Source of the DNA: Rouxiella aceris
GTDB lineage: Bacteria > Pseudomonadota > Gammaproteobacteria > Enterobacterales > Enterobacteriaceae
Length of the DNA stretch: 64,000 nucleotides
NCBI RefSeq assembly: GCF_012933545.1
Contig: NZ_JAADJU010000016.1
Location: 55,844-119,843 of the forward strand
Direction: 5' to 3'
A program made the translations under genes and the position numbers. Of this stretch, positions 52,056-60,837 are shown piece by piece (position 1 is the first letter of the stretch; every line of letters begins with the position of its first letter). The notes under the pieces are model-generated. The model was given only the letters and a program-made list of their open reading frames with translations, was not told where the DNA came from and did no database searches.

Positions 52056-52331
52056 TCACGCGTTGGCGCACATTTGTTGATTAATAGGTTGTGATGCTGG
52101 CTGTTGGATCTCGACGCAGGCGACATCCATAAGTTTACTTAACTGTGCAGACAGTAAATCTACAGACCGCTGGCTGGCAACGGTCAATTCAATATTTATA
52201 TTATCTTTATTCACCATCGGGCTCATATTCATGGCGCAGACCTGAAATCCGCGATGACGAACCACGCGCAGTACGCGCTCCAACACTTCCGGACGAAAGC
52301 GGGCCTGAATTGAGACGTTATGCTGCATCAT
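52056..52331 (-). CDS. ilvM: Acetolactate synthase II small subunit
   Basis: A 91-residue ACT-domain regulatory subunit ([44 protein letters not shown]) that activates IlvG. The ATG overlaps the ilvG stop by 4 bp (ATGA), as expected for two subunits made in step. Confidence 0.97.
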   Translation of the reverse strand: MMQHNVSIQARFRPEVLERVLRVVRHRGFQVCAMNMSPMVNKDNINIELTVASQRSVDLLSAQLSKLMDVACVEIQQPASQPINQQMCANA

Positions 52332-53974
52332 GACATTTTCTCCAACATGGTTTCGTTGCCTGCGCCTGGTGGCACCAGCGGCCAGACATTCTGATTTTCG
52401 TCGATGGAAACCTGAAGCAAATAAGGGCCTTCGCTATTGAAGAAAGCGTCCAGGGCAGCGTCGACTTGGTCTTTACGGCTGATACGTTGGCCGGGGATAT
52501 CAAATGCGCTGGCCAGCGTTATAAAATCGGGGTTATCTGAGAGGTTGGTTTCACTGAAGCGTCCATCAAAAAACAGTTCCTGCCACTGTCGAACCATGCC
52601 TAATCGCTGGTTATCCAACAGCAGGATTTTCAGCGGCAACTGTTTTCGCTTGATGGTGCCCAGCTCCTGCACATTCATCATAAAAGAGCCATCGCCCGAC
52701 ACGCAGATCACCATATCATCGGGACGGGCAACCTGCGCACCCACCGCGGCGGGGATACCAAAGCCCATGGTGCCCAGCCCGCTGGAGGTGATGAAATTCT
52801 CGGGGCGGGTAAAGGTCATATGCTGCGCGGTCCACATCTGATGTTGGCCGACGTCGGTGGTCACGACGGTATCGGCGGCTTTGCGATCGGAAACCTGTTT
52901 TAACAGCAGCGGCGCGTAAATCGCCTCGCCGGGATGATCATAACGCCACTCACCGGCGGCTTTCAGCGTCATGACTTCATCACGCCAGGCGTTGATCGCC
53001 AGCGTCTGTTCCAGAGCAGGCAGCAGCGTGGTCAAATCCCCCTGAATAGACACATGGGCCTGACGCAGTTTATTTAATTCTGCCGGGTCGATATCCAGAT
53101 GGATCACGCTGGCCAGGGGGGCGAAGGTGTTCAACTTGCCGGTCACGCGGTCATCAAAACGCGCGCCGACGGCAATCAGCAGATCGCAGGACTGAACGGC
53201 CAGGTTGGCTGCTTTGGTACCGTGCATGCCCAGCATCCCCAGATAACAGGGGTCAGCGGCATCCGCGGCGCCCAGCCCTTTCAGCGTAGCCACGCAAGGG
53301 ATACCAGTGGTGCGCATAAACGCCCGCAGTGCCGGTACTGCGCGCGCAATGCCGACACCGCCACCGACATACAGCATCGGTTTTTTTGCCGCGGCGATCA
53401 TTTGATACGCCTGCTGCAACTCGGCGGCAGGGTGTGCCATTTTTTGTTCAACCGGCATCAGGTGCGGAGCCAAATCCGCCACCGCCAACTGGATATCCTT
53501 GGGAATATCTACCAGCACCGGGCCAGGGCGACCACTGCTGGCGATAGCGAAGGCTTCTGCCATGATTTCTGGCAAAGCTTCCAGCGACTCCACCAAAAAG
53601 CTGTGTTTGGTACAGGCCAGCGACAGACCCAGCACATCGATTTCCTGAAAAGCATCGGTGCCAATCAAGGCGGAGCCTACCTGACCGGTGATGGCCACTA
53701 CCGGGACAGAGTCCAGCAGCGCATCGGCCAGGCCGGTGATCAGGTTGGTAGCACCCGGTCCGGAAGTGGCGATACAGACCCCCACTTTGCCGGTAGCACG
53801 GGCATAGCCGATAGCCGCCATCGCCGCGCCTTGCTCATGGCGACACAGTAGGTGTTCCACGCCGCCGTCATAGAGTGCATCGTATACCGGCATGATTGCT
53901 CCGCCAGGATAGCCGAAAACCATATCCACCCCTTGCGAACGCAACGCTTGTACTACCCACTGTGCTCCATTCAT
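52328..53974 (-). CDS. ilvG: Acetolactate synthase II large subunit, intact
   Basis: IlvG is the TPP- and FAD-dependent catalytic subunit of the valine-resistant acetohydroxyacid synthase II. The 548-residue frame is uninterrupted, unlike in E. coli K-12 where ilvG is frameshifted. Visible features are [15 protein letters not shown], the catalytic Glu in [17 protein letters not shown] near residue 47, [12 protein letters not shown], and the TPP motif [17 protein letters not shown] near 427. The GGAG ribosome-binding site lies within the end of the small ilvX-like ORF, so the two may be coupled. Confidence 0.98.
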   Translation of the reverse strand: MNGAQWVVQALRSQGVDMVFGYPGGAIMPVYDALYDGGVEHLLCRHEQGAAMAAIGYARATGKVGVCIATSGPGATNLITGLADALLDSVPVVAITGQVGSALIGTDAFQEIDVLGLSLACTKHSFLVESLEALPEIMAEAFAIASSGRPGPVLVDIPKDIQLAVADLAPHLMPVEQKMAHPAAELQQAYQMIAAAKKPMLYVGGGVGIARAVPALRAFMRTTGIPCVATLKGLGAADAADPCYLGMLGMHGTKAANLAVQSCDLLIAVGARFDDRVTGKLNTFAPLASVIHLDIDPAELNKLRQAHVSIQGDLTTLLPALEQTLAINAWRDEVMTLKAAGEWRYDHPGEAIYAPLLLKQVSDRKAADTVVTTDVGQHQMWTAQHMTFTRPENFITSSGLGTMGFGIPAAVGAQVARPDDMVICVSGDGSFMMNVQELGTIKRKQLPLKILLLDNQRLGMVRQWQELFFDGRFSETNLSDNPDFITLASAFDIPGQRISRKDQVDAALDAFFNSEGPYLLQVSIDENQNVWPLVPPGAGNETMLEKMS

Positions 53975-53976
53975 CT

Positions 53977-54027
53977 TTATTCTCCTGCCTTTTGGCTAAA
54001 AGCGCAGAACATTATGCTGTTGGTCAT
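53977..54027 (-). CDS. ilvX: IlvX-like 16-residue peptide
   Basis: The small [19 protein letters not shown] starts at 54027 after an AAGGCGAGAAG ribosome-binding sequence and ends 2 bp before ilvG. E. coli IlvX is also 16 residues, sits in the same place and begins MNNSTKFCFS, so position, length and the xNSxxFCxxS pattern agree. Its function is unknown. Its stop region contains the ilvG ribosome-binding site. Confidence 0.75.
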   Translation of the reverse strand: MTNSIMFCAFSQKAGE

Positions 54028-54057
54028 ATTTTCTTCTCGCCTTGTTTTGACCTGACC

Positions 54058-54092
54058 AAAAAAAACCCCCGGACCTTTCGGTGCGGGGGTTC
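54058..54092 (-). terminator. ilvLXGMEDA attenuator
   Basis: The hairpin CCCCCGCACC / GGTCCGGGGG, followed by eight Ts on the minus strand, lies about 20 bp past the ilvL stop. It is the Rho-independent attenuator that forms when ilvL is translated through without stalling. Confidence 0.92.
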
Positions 54093-54111
54093 TTTTCAGG
54101 TTCAGGCTTGT

Positions 54112-54213
54112 TTAATAAGCCTTTCTTCGTCCAAGTGCAGCCCCGCACGGTGGGATAATAATCACCACCACGCTAATCACGACTAGGGTTAGGACTTGGA
54201 GAAGGGCTTTCAT
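54112..54213 (-). CDS. ilvL: ilv operon leader peptide
   Basis: A 33-residue leader, MKALLQVLTLVVISVVVIII then PPCGAALGRRKAY. Eighteen of the first 20 codons include the runs Leu, Val and Ile that sense all three branched-chain aminoacyl-tRNAs. E. coli IlvL has 32 residues with the same VVISVVVIIIPPCGAALGR core. Ribosome stalling here prevents the attenuator from forming. Confidence 0.95.
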   Translation of the reverse strand: MKALLQVLTLVVISVVVIIIPPCGAALGRRKAY

Positions 54214-54254
54214 TTTTGGTTTCAATTAGTCTTCTTACGAACGATTGCCTACAG

Positions 54255-54283
54255 AGTTATCACAGTTAGCTAAGTAATGACAA
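54255..54283 (-). promoter_or_regulatory. Promoter of the ilv operon
   Basis: On the minus strand TTGTCA and ATAACT are separated by 17 bp, about 40 bp before the ilvL start codon. This corresponds in position and -35 sequence to ilvGp2 of E. coli. Confidence 0.7.
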
Positions 54284-54344
54284 CACTTTTCTTGCGTTAT
54301 TATTCCGACGCACGGCGGCAAAGATCATAAAATCATCAGCAATA

Positions 54345-55640
54345 TCAAGCTCTCGAGCGCAGATCGGCGGTTTTAGCATTTGATGCGGCACTGATCACCT
54401 TGCCCTGGGTATCGCGGCCAAAAGATACCAGCACGGCGATCACAATGGCGACCGTTCCGGCGACCATCGCCATCGCCAGTCCGTAATTATGACCGTGACT
54501 TTCGGCAATGCCCGCCTGCAACGTCGCGTTCACCGAGGCGAGCAGGTTACCCAACTGATAAACAAAACCGGGCAGAACCGCGCGAGTATTGGCTGGCACC
54601 AGTTCGGTGAGGTAGGTGGGTATCACCCCCCAGGCACCCTGCACCATAAACTGCATCAGAAACGCCCCCAGCCCCAGGCTCCAGGATCCCCCGGCAAAAG
54701 CCCACAGCGGCAGCACCGGCAGCGACAACAAGGCGGCAATGATAATCGCCTTTTTGCGGCCAATGCGTTCAGAGAGCGAACCAAAGAAAACGCCACCGAT
54801 TATCGACGCAATGTTATAGGCAATGGCGATCAGGCTGACGGTATGGGCATCAAATCCGTGTTGCACCTTCAGAAAGGTCGGATAGAGATCCTGGGTGCCG
54901 TGGCTAAAGAAGTTAAAAGCGGCCATCAGGATCACCAGGTAGACACAGAGTTTCCAGTGGCTTCTTAACACCGGCAACAGCGCAGTGCTTTCATTACGCT
55001 CACGAGCGGCCTGCCAGACCGGCGACTCTTGTACTTTGAAATAGATATAGGGCAGCAACAATATCGGTGCCGCACCGATCACAAACATACCGCGCCAACC
55101 CAGGCTGCTAAACAGCAGACCGTAGACCACACCCGCCAGCAAATAACCAAAGGGGTAACCCGCCTGGAAAATCCCCGACATCAGCCCTCTGGAACGATCG
55201 GGAATGGTCTCCATAGCCAGCGATGATGCCACGCCCCAGATGCCGCCCATCGCCACGCCATACATCACGCGCAGGATCAGAAAAACCGCCAGCGAGGGGG
55301 CGGCGGCAGTGCAGAGTTCAAAAAACGAGAAAAACAGAATATTGACCATCAGCACCGGCTTGCGGCCATATTTCTCGGCGGCGCGACCAAAGAGTAAGGC
55401 ACCGACAGGTCTGACCGCCAGCGTCAACAGAATGGCCAGCGTCACCTGTTTGATATCAACATGATAGGTGCCAGCGATATCGCTGAGTAAAAATACCAGC
55501 AGGAAGAAATCGAAGGCATCAAGCGTCCAGCTCAAAAAGCTGGCAATGGCGACATGACGTTGCCGGGAAGTCCATCCAAACATGTGATGTACCTTATTTG
55601 CAGAGGTAGGGGTAACGCCGCCGATCAGTGGGTTATTCAC
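54345..55640 (-). CDS. SHS-type MFS transporter (carboxylate or sialate class)
   Basis: A 431-residue inner-membrane major facilitator protein with twelve predicted helices. DAFDFFLLVFLLSDIA near residue 40, the loop 2-3 motif GRAAEKYGRKPVLM, and AAFNFFSHGTQDLYPTFL near residue 237 are typical of the sialate:H+ symporter group, which includes NanT and lactate/pyruvate carriers. The substrate cannot be decided, but monocarboxylate is more likely than sialic acid because no nan genes are nearby. It stands between the ilv promoter and yifB, where E. coli has nothing, so it is an accessory insertion. It has an AT-rich upstream region with no recognised operator. Confidence 0.83.
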   Translation of the reverse strand: MNNPLIGGVTPTSANKVHHMFGWTSRQRHVAIASFLSWTLDAFDFFLLVFLLSDIAGTYHVDIKQVTLAILLTLAVRPVGALLFGRAAEKYGRKPVLMVNILFFSFFELCTAAAPSLAVFLILRVMYGVAMGGIWGVASSLAMETIPDRSRGLMSGIFQAGYPFGYLLAGVVYGLLFSSLGWRGMFVIGAAPILLLPYIYFKVQESPVWQAARERNESTALLPVLRSHWKLCVYLVILMAAFNFFSHGTQDLYPTFLKVQHGFDAHTVSLIAIAYNIASIIGGVFFGSLSERIGRKKAIIIAALLSLPVLPLWAFAGGSWSLGLGAFLMQFMVQGAWGVIPTYLTELVPANTRAVLPGFVYQLGNLLASVNATLQAGIAESHGHNYGLAMAMVAGTVAIVIAVLVSFGRDTQGKVISAASNAKTADLRSRA

Positions 55641-55947
55641 TATGGATACTCGGCGGCAAAACAGTGTCTTGGCTAAGATGTATTTGTTTATTTTTTGTTA
55701 AAAACATATTAATTAATACACCGCAGACAAATAACCGGCAACATTATTAGGTCGCTAATTTGTATCTAATAAAGGCGAAATGTTAAGGATTGTTGCAGCA
55801 CTTTGGGCGGGGTCTCGCAGGAAAATGTGCGACAGTCTGGCTTGCAGATAAAAAACAGAATCGTGCTCGCAGAGGAAGATTTTGCTTATTTTTCGCCAGC
55901 CGCCGCTTTGGTCATAATGGGTTTTTCATGCGCACAGGGAGGCGGGC
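55641..55947. other. Divergent intergenic region MFS gene/yifB
   Basis: 307 bp between divergent genes. The half near the MFS gene is AT-rich (55670-55770) and probably holds its promoter. I see no repeat, RNA gene or supported small ORF. Confidence 0.5.
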
Positions 55948-57489
55948 ATGTCACTGGCCGTGGTCAATACCCGGGCATCTTTGGGCGTGATCGCCCCGAG
56001 CGTGTCCATCGAAGTTCATATCAGCAACGGTTTGCCAGCCTTGACGTTGGTCGGTCTGCCGGAAACCACGGTTAAAGAAGCCAGAGACCGCGTGCGCAGT
56101 GCCCTAATCAACTGCGGGTTCAGCTTTCCCCCCAGGCGCATTACCGTCAATCTCGCGCCGGCAGATCTGCCCAAGGAAGGGGGGCGCTACGACCTGCCGA
56201 TCGCGCTAGCCATTCTGGCGGCCTCTGAGCAGCTTGCAACGGACAAGCTAGGGCAATATGAGTTTATCGGTGAGTTAGGGCTTTCTGGCGCGTTACGCGG
56301 CGTTTATGGCGCTATCCCGGCCGCTATTGCCGCCCACAATGAGGGGCGTCGGCTGATTTTGCCGCAGGACAATCAGCAAGAGATGGCCCTGCTCGAACAG
56401 AACAGGGTGTGGATTGCCGATCATCTGCTGCAGGTGTGCGCTTTCCTGCAAGGCAGTGGCGAGTTGCGGGCAGTAGAAAGCCATCACTCGCCGATTGGTG
56501 AACCACCAGCCGGGGATCTCGGCGATATCATCGGGCAGGAGCAGGCCAAAAGAGCGCTGGAGGTCGCAGCAGCGGGCGGCCACAATCTGCTGCTGCTGGG
56601 ACCGCCGGGCACCGGCAAAACCATGCTGGCCAGCCGCTTACCCGGTATTCTCCCGCCGCTGACCCAGCAAGAGGCCTTGGAAACGGCGGCCATTGCCAGT
56701 CTGGTCTACAGCCCGGAACAGCAGGCTGTCAATTGGCGTCAGCGGCCATTTCGCGCCCCGCACCACAGCATTTCCCTTAACGCCCTGGTGGGCGGCGGCA
56801 GTATTCCACGTCCCGGCGAGATCTCCCTGGCGCATAATGGCATTCTGTTTCTCGACGAACTGCCGGAGTTTGACCGCAAAGTCCTCGATGCGCTGCGGCA
56901 GCCGATGGAGTCCGGAGAAATCACCATTTCACGCACCCGGGCCAAGGTTGATTTCCCGGCGCGTATGCAACTGATTGCCGCCATGAATCCCAGCCCTACC
57001 GGGCACTATCAGGGACCGCACAACAGAACGCCACCGCAGCAGATCCTGCGTTACCTCAGTCGCTTGTCCGGCCCGTTTCTCGATCGCTTCGACCTCTCCC
57101 TGGAAGTGCCGCTGTTACCTGCCGGCTTGCTTAGTGAGCAGCAAAGATACCCCGCAGGCACGGCGCGAGAAAATAGCGCACATGTCCGCGCCAGAGTGAT
57201 AGCCGCGCGGGAGCGACAGCAACAACGAGCGGGAAAATTGAATGCTTATTTAAGCAGCAGTGAAGTTCAGCAATTCTGTAAATTAGCGCCGGAAGATGCA
57301 GAGTTTCTGGAAAGTGTGTTACAAAAGCTGGGATTATCGGTACGGGCGTGGCATCGGATCTTGAAGGTGGCCAGAACATTGGCCGATCTCAATCAACAGT
57401 CGCAAATTGAAAAAGCACAACTTTCGGAAGCGCTAAGCTATCGTTGCATGGATCGTCTATTGTTAACCTTGCATAAAAATCTGGCATAA
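55948..57489 (+). CDS. yifB: YifB, ComM-family AAA+ ATPase
   Basis: A 513-residue cytoplasmic AAA+ protein of the Mg-chelatase/ComM family. In competent bacteria ComM drives branch migration of integrated DNA; the role in enterobacteria is unclear. Order: N-terminal ribosomal-S5-like domain (SIEVHISNGLPALTLVGLPETTVKEARDRVRSAL), Walker A LLLGPPGTGKTMLA near residue 215, RPFRAPHHSISLNALVGGG, Walker B GILFLDELPEF, and a C-terminal domain with VLKVARTLADL. GGAGG precedes the start. Confidence 0.95.
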   Translation: MSLAVVNTRASLGVIAPSVSIEVHISNGLPALTLVGLPETTVKEARDRVRSALINCGFSFPPRRITVNLAPADLPKEGGRYDLPIALAILAASEQLATDKLGQYEFIGELGLSGALRGVYGAIPAAIAAHNEGRRLILPQDNQQEMALLEQNRVWIADHLLQVCAFLQGSGELRAVESHHSPIGEPPAGDLGDIIGQEQAKRALEVAAAGGHNLLLLGPPGTGKTMLASRLPGILPPLTQQEALETAAIASLVYSPEQQAVNWRQRPFRAPHHSISLNALVGGGSIPRPGEISLAHNGILFLDELPEFDRKVLDALRQPMESGEITISRTRAKVDFPARMQLIAAMNPSPTGHYQGPHNRTPPQQILRYLSRLSGPFLDRFDLSLEVPLLPAGLLSEQQRYPAGTARENSAHVRARVIAARERQQQRAGKLNAYLSSSEVQQFCKLAPEDAEFLESVLQKLGLSVRAWHRILKVARTLADLNQQSQIEKAQLSEALSYRCMDRLLLTLHKNLA

Positions 57490-57514
57490 AAAAACGGGGA
57501 CAAGCCCCGTTTTG
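57487..57514. terminator. Bidirectional terminator between yifB and maoP
   Basis: The stem CGGGG-ACAAG-CCCCG is flanked by seven As on one side and TTTTG on the other, in the 25-bp gap between converging stop codons. Confidence 0.85.
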
Positions 57515-57853
57515 TTAGTCGTCGCTTTCGGTGTAGTCTTCCACCGCGTCGGCTTGCGGTTTTCCGCCTGACAACGTGTGAAATTTCTTCGGGCGACGGG
57601 TGCGGATAATGTATTTATTCCACACTTTTTCAGCATCGGAAGCTGGCTCGCGGGTACCGCGGCAAACATCCAGAAACAGCTTTTCTTCTTCGGTTACCGG
57701 TTCGCGTTTTCCCATGTCCAGCTCGTTGAAAGCATAGCCGTAACGTTCTAGCAATTGCGCTTCTTTAATGGTGAAATCGCCATGCCGGGAGAACCCGCGA
57801 GGGTAATGTTTATTGTCAAAAAAACGATTTGTCGTGGTGAAGCTTTCCGCCAT
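57515..57853 (-). CDS. maoP: Macrodomain Ori protein MaoP (YifE)
   Basis: MaoP acts with the nearby DNA site maoS to organise the Ori macrodomain of the E. coli chromosome. The 112-residue product ([42 protein letters not shown]) has the E. coli length and is highly similar throughout. The start at 57853 is preceded by AGGAG; the open frame to 57937 is an upstream extension. The 119 bp to the divergent hdfR is where maoS lies in E. coli; I cannot identify the site by eye. Confidence 0.95.
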   Translation of the reverse strand: MAESFTTTNRFFDNKHYPRGFSRHGDFTIKEAQLLERYGYAFNELDMGKREPVTEEEKLFLDVCRGTREPASDAEKVWNKYIIRTRRPKKFHTLSGGKPQADAVEDYTESDD

Positions 57854-57972
57854 CTGACACGCTCCTAATTCTCTCATGGTCGTGCTGTTTATGGCGCGGA
57901 GTATTAGATAGGCTTGACATTCTGTAAAACAAAACATTTAAATCTTAACGACAAAAATTTTTGGAGATAGCG

Positions 57973-58803
57973 GTGGACACGGAATTACTGAAAACCTTTT
58001 TGGAGGTCAGTAGAACTCGTCACTTTGGTCGGGCAGCTGAATCTCTCTATTTGACGCAGTCAGCAGTGAGCTTTCGCATACGCCAGTTGGAGACGCAACT
58101 GGGTGCAAATTTGTTTACGCGCCATAGAAATAATATCCGTTTGACGCCCGCAGGAGAGCGTCTGCTGCCTTACGCAGAAAACCTGATGTCAACATGGCAA
58201 TTGGCAAAAAAAGAGGTTGTACGCTCCTTACAGCACGCAGAATTGTCGATTGGTGCCACGGCATCGCTTTGGGAGGCGTACCTTACCCCCTGGCTTGAGG
58301 CGTTATACCAGCAACGTGACACACTTCGCCTGGAAGCTCGGGTGGCTCTGCGCCAATCGCTGGTCAAACAGTTGCATGAGAGACAGCTCGACTTATTGAT
58401 TACCACCGAGCCGCCAAAGATGGATGAGCTCGCCAGTCAGCTGTTAGGTAATTTTTCGTTACGTCTTTTTTCCTCACCAAAACAGGAAAAAAATGCTCAG
58501 GGGGCGTATATCCGACTGGAATGGGGGGCGGACTTTCCACAACAGGAGAGCAGAATGCAGGCCAGCGAACAGGAACCGGTGTTAACCACCACCTCGGCAC
58601 ACCTGACGCGCCAGTTGCTGGAAACAACGGGAGGCTGCGCCTTTCTCCCGAGTCACTGGGAGAAAGACTATCCACAACAGCTGTCGGCGTATCCCGATGT
58701 TCCACCGGTGGTCAGGCCGCTGTATGCCGTCTGGCTGCAAAACAGCGACCAACAGACCCTGATACGACAATTGCTTAAAACCCCGATGGAAACCGTGATT
58801 TAG
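57973..58803 (+). CDS. hdfR: LysR-type regulator HdfR
   Basis: HdfR is an H-NS-regulated LysR regulator that represses the flagellar master operon flhDC in E. coli. The 276-residue product starts at GTG (57973), the same start as in E. coli, after a GGAG site. The helix-turn-helix is in [40 protein letters not shown]. The effector domain is more diverged from E. coli but keeps [24 protein letters not shown] and [12 protein letters not shown]. It is divergent from maoP and converges with yjfF. Confidence 0.93.
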   Translation: MDTELLKTFLEVSRTRHFGRAAESLYLTQSAVSFRIRQLETQLGANLFTRHRNNIRLTPAGERLLPYAENLMSTWQLAKKEVVRSLQHAELSIGATASLWEAYLTPWLEALYQQRDTLRLEARVALRQSLVKQLHERQLDLLITTEPPKMDELASQLLGNFSLRLFSSPKQEKNAQGAYIRLEWGADFPQQESRMQASEQEPVLTTTSAHLTRQLLETTGGCAFLPSHWEKDYPQQLSAYPDVPPVVRPLYAVWLQNSDQQTLIRQLLKTPMETVI

Positions 58804-58826
58804 CGGCACGTTCGCCGTCAATCACG
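58794..58826. terminator. Hairpin across the hdfR/yjfF convergent junction
   Basis: CGTGATT / AATCACG with an inner GCGGC/GCCGT pairing spans both stop codons, which are only 18 bp apart. There is no T-run, so this is a weak or Rho-assisted terminator at best. Confidence 0.45.
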
Positions 58827-59808
58827 TGGTTTTAAGCTGTGGGTGACGGGCTCGGCGGATCAGCCAGTAGGAGCCCATACCTTTTTGCAGTGCGATAAAG
58901 ATAAACAGCAAAATCCCCATCACAATCTTGGTCCACCATGAGCTTAATGTACCGTCAAAGGTGATGTAGGTTTGGATCAACCCCTGGATCATGACCCCAA
59001 ACAAGCTGCCCAATACCGTACCCACCCCGCCGCTTAGCAAGGTGCCGCCGATCACCACCGCCGCAATGGCATCCAGCTCGACGCCGCTGGCAGCAAGCGC
59101 ATAGCCGGCAGAGGTATAGAGCGAGAAAATAATGCCCGACAACACCGCCAGCGTACTCGACAGCATATAGATGGCAATGGTGGTACGCCTGACCGGAACG
59201 CCCATCAGCGCCGCCGAAATGGTGTTACCGCCGATGGCATAGACGCTGTTACCAAAACGCGTACGGTGAGCCAGGATAATCCCGGCCCCGACCACGCATA
59301 GCATCACCAGCGCTAACAGCGTAAAGCGCCCGCCACCGGGAACCTTCCAGGCATAGTTAGCCAGTTCGGCATACAGCGGGTGATTAATAGGGATGGATTC
59401 TTCGGAAACGATAAAACTCATGCCGCGGATAAAGAACATACCGGCCAGGGTAATGATAAACGCCGGTAGCTTGAGGGTATCGATGATCCAGCCCATCAGA
59501 CCGCCGAAAAGCGCCCCCATCACCAACACGATGGCAAAGGCATAGAACGGCGGAATACCGTAGTCGCCAATCAATTTGGCCAGCGCGACGCCGGTAAAGG
59601 CAATGACCGACCCGACGGATAAGTCGATACCGCCCGACAAGATCACAAAGGTCATGCCCACGGCGACAATGCCCAGAAACGCATTGTCGGTCAGCAAGTC
59701 GCAAACCACGCGCGCGGAAGCGAAGCCGGGGAACTGGGTAAAGCAGTAGCCGTACCCCGCAATAAACACCAGAATGGTGATCAGCAAGGGGAGATTACGT
59801 TTCAGCAT
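58822..59808 (-). CDS. yjfF: Galactofuranose-type ABC transporter permease YjfF
   Basis: A 328-residue inner-membrane permease of the ribose/galactofuranose (CUT2) class with about eight to ten helices. Family marks are VAVGMTFVILSGGIDLSVGSVIAF, GNTISAALMGVPVRR and AAVVIGGTLLSGGVGTVLGSLFG. In E. coli the YtfQRT-YjfF system imports galactofuranose. It overlaps ytfT by one base (TAATG) and is the last gene of the transporter operon. Confidence 0.93.
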   Translation of the reverse strand: MLKRNLPLLITILVFIAGYGYCFTQFPGFASARVVCDLLTDNAFLGIVAVGMTFVILSGGIDLSVGSVIAFTGVALAKLIGDYGIPPFYAFAIVLVMGALFGGLMGWIIDTLKLPAFIITLAGMFFIRGMSFIVSEESIPINHPLYAELANYAWKVPGGGRFTLLALVMLCVVGAGIILAHRTRFGNSVYAIGGNTISAALMGVPVRRTTIAIYMLSSTLAVLSGIIFSLYTSAGYALAASGVELDAIAAVVIGGTLLSGGVGTVLGSLFGVMIQGLIQTYITFDGTLSSWWTKIVMGILLFIFIALQKGMGSYWLIRRARHPQLKTT

Positions 59809-60827
59809 TACTCTTTCCTCCGAAATAAGCTGCCAAGGGAGACTCGGGGTGACTGAATAACCAGCACGGCTAACACCACCACGGCCTTGAGCACCAAATT
59901 GAATTCGGGTTTAAATCCTGACAGCAGGATCCCCGTATTCATGCCTTGAATAATCAGCGCGCCAATCACCGACAGCAGCAGGTTAAAACGGCCACCCAAT
60001 AATGAGCCACCGCCGACCACCACTGCCAGGATGGCATCGAGCTCCAGCCATAACCCGGCGTTGTTGGCGTCTGCCCCGCGAATATCCGCGGTGACAATCA
60101 CCCCCGCCACCGCCGCGCAAATACCGCAGATAACGTAGACCGAGATCAACACCAGACGTGCGTTAACCCCGGCGTTATAGGAGGAACGCACATTGATGCC
60201 GACCGACTCGATAAATAGCCCCAGCGCGGTTTTACGCGTTAATAACCACAGCAATACCAGCATCGCCAGGGCGATAATTACCGGCATCGGCATGGTCAAC
60301 AGCGAGCCACTGCCCAACTGCGAGAGACCATTATGTTCAAAGGTGACAATCTGTCCTTCGGTGATCAGTTGCGCAATACCGCGCCCGGCCACCATTAGCA
60401 TCAGGGTGGCGACAATCGGCTGGATTTGCAGTACCGCCACCAAAAAGCCATTCCACAGCCCACAGGCGGCGCCGACGGCTATCGACGCCAGTAACACGCT
60501 GATTAATGGATACCCCTGCACCGTCATGGTGGCAGCCGTGGCGCCGGCAATGGCCATCACTGCCCCCACCGAGAGGTCAATGCCACCGGTGGCGATCACC
60601 AGCGTCATGCCCAGTGCCAGCAGCGCGACCGGTGCGCCACGATTAAAGATATCAACCAGGCTGCCAAACAAGCGGCCATCCTGGAGATGAATGGTAAAGA
60701 AACCGGGCGCAACCAGGCTATCAATAATTAAAATAGCCAGAAATGCCCCTACCTGTGTGGCCCCTTTGGGAAATACCCAACGAACCTTCCGCGGCCTTCC
60801 CGTCATCGGCAGACTCCTGTTATGCAT
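59808..60827 (-). CDS. ytfT: Galactofuranose-type ABC transporter permease YtfT
   Basis: A 339-residue permease homologous to YjfF, forming the heterodimeric channel. It shows LVAPGFF, LQDGRLFGSLVDIFNRGAPVALLALGMTLVIATGGIDLSVGAVMAIAG and DIRGADANNAGLWLELDAILAVVVGGGSLLGGRFNLLLS. The start at 60827 follows AAGGGG; an in-frame ATG at 60851 would overlap ytfR. It is 10 bp after ytfR. Confidence 0.93.
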   Translation of the reverse strand: MHNRSLPMTGRPRKVRWVFPKGATQVGAFLAILIIDSLVAPGFFTIHLQDGRLFGSLVDIFNRGAPVALLALGMTLVIATGGIDLSVGAVMAIAGATAATMTVQGYPLISVLLASIAVGAACGLWNGFLVAVLQIQPIVATLMLMVAGRGIAQLITEGQIVTFEHNGLSQLGSGSLLTMPMPVIIALAMLVLLWLLTRKTALGLFIESVGINVRSSYNAGVNARLVLISVYVICGICAAVAGVIVTADIRGADANNAGLWLELDAILAVVVGGGSLLGGRFNLLLSVIGALIIQGMNTGILLSGFKPEFNLVLKAVVVLAVLVIQSPRVSLGSLFRRKE

Positions 60828-60837
60828 GGATATCCCC

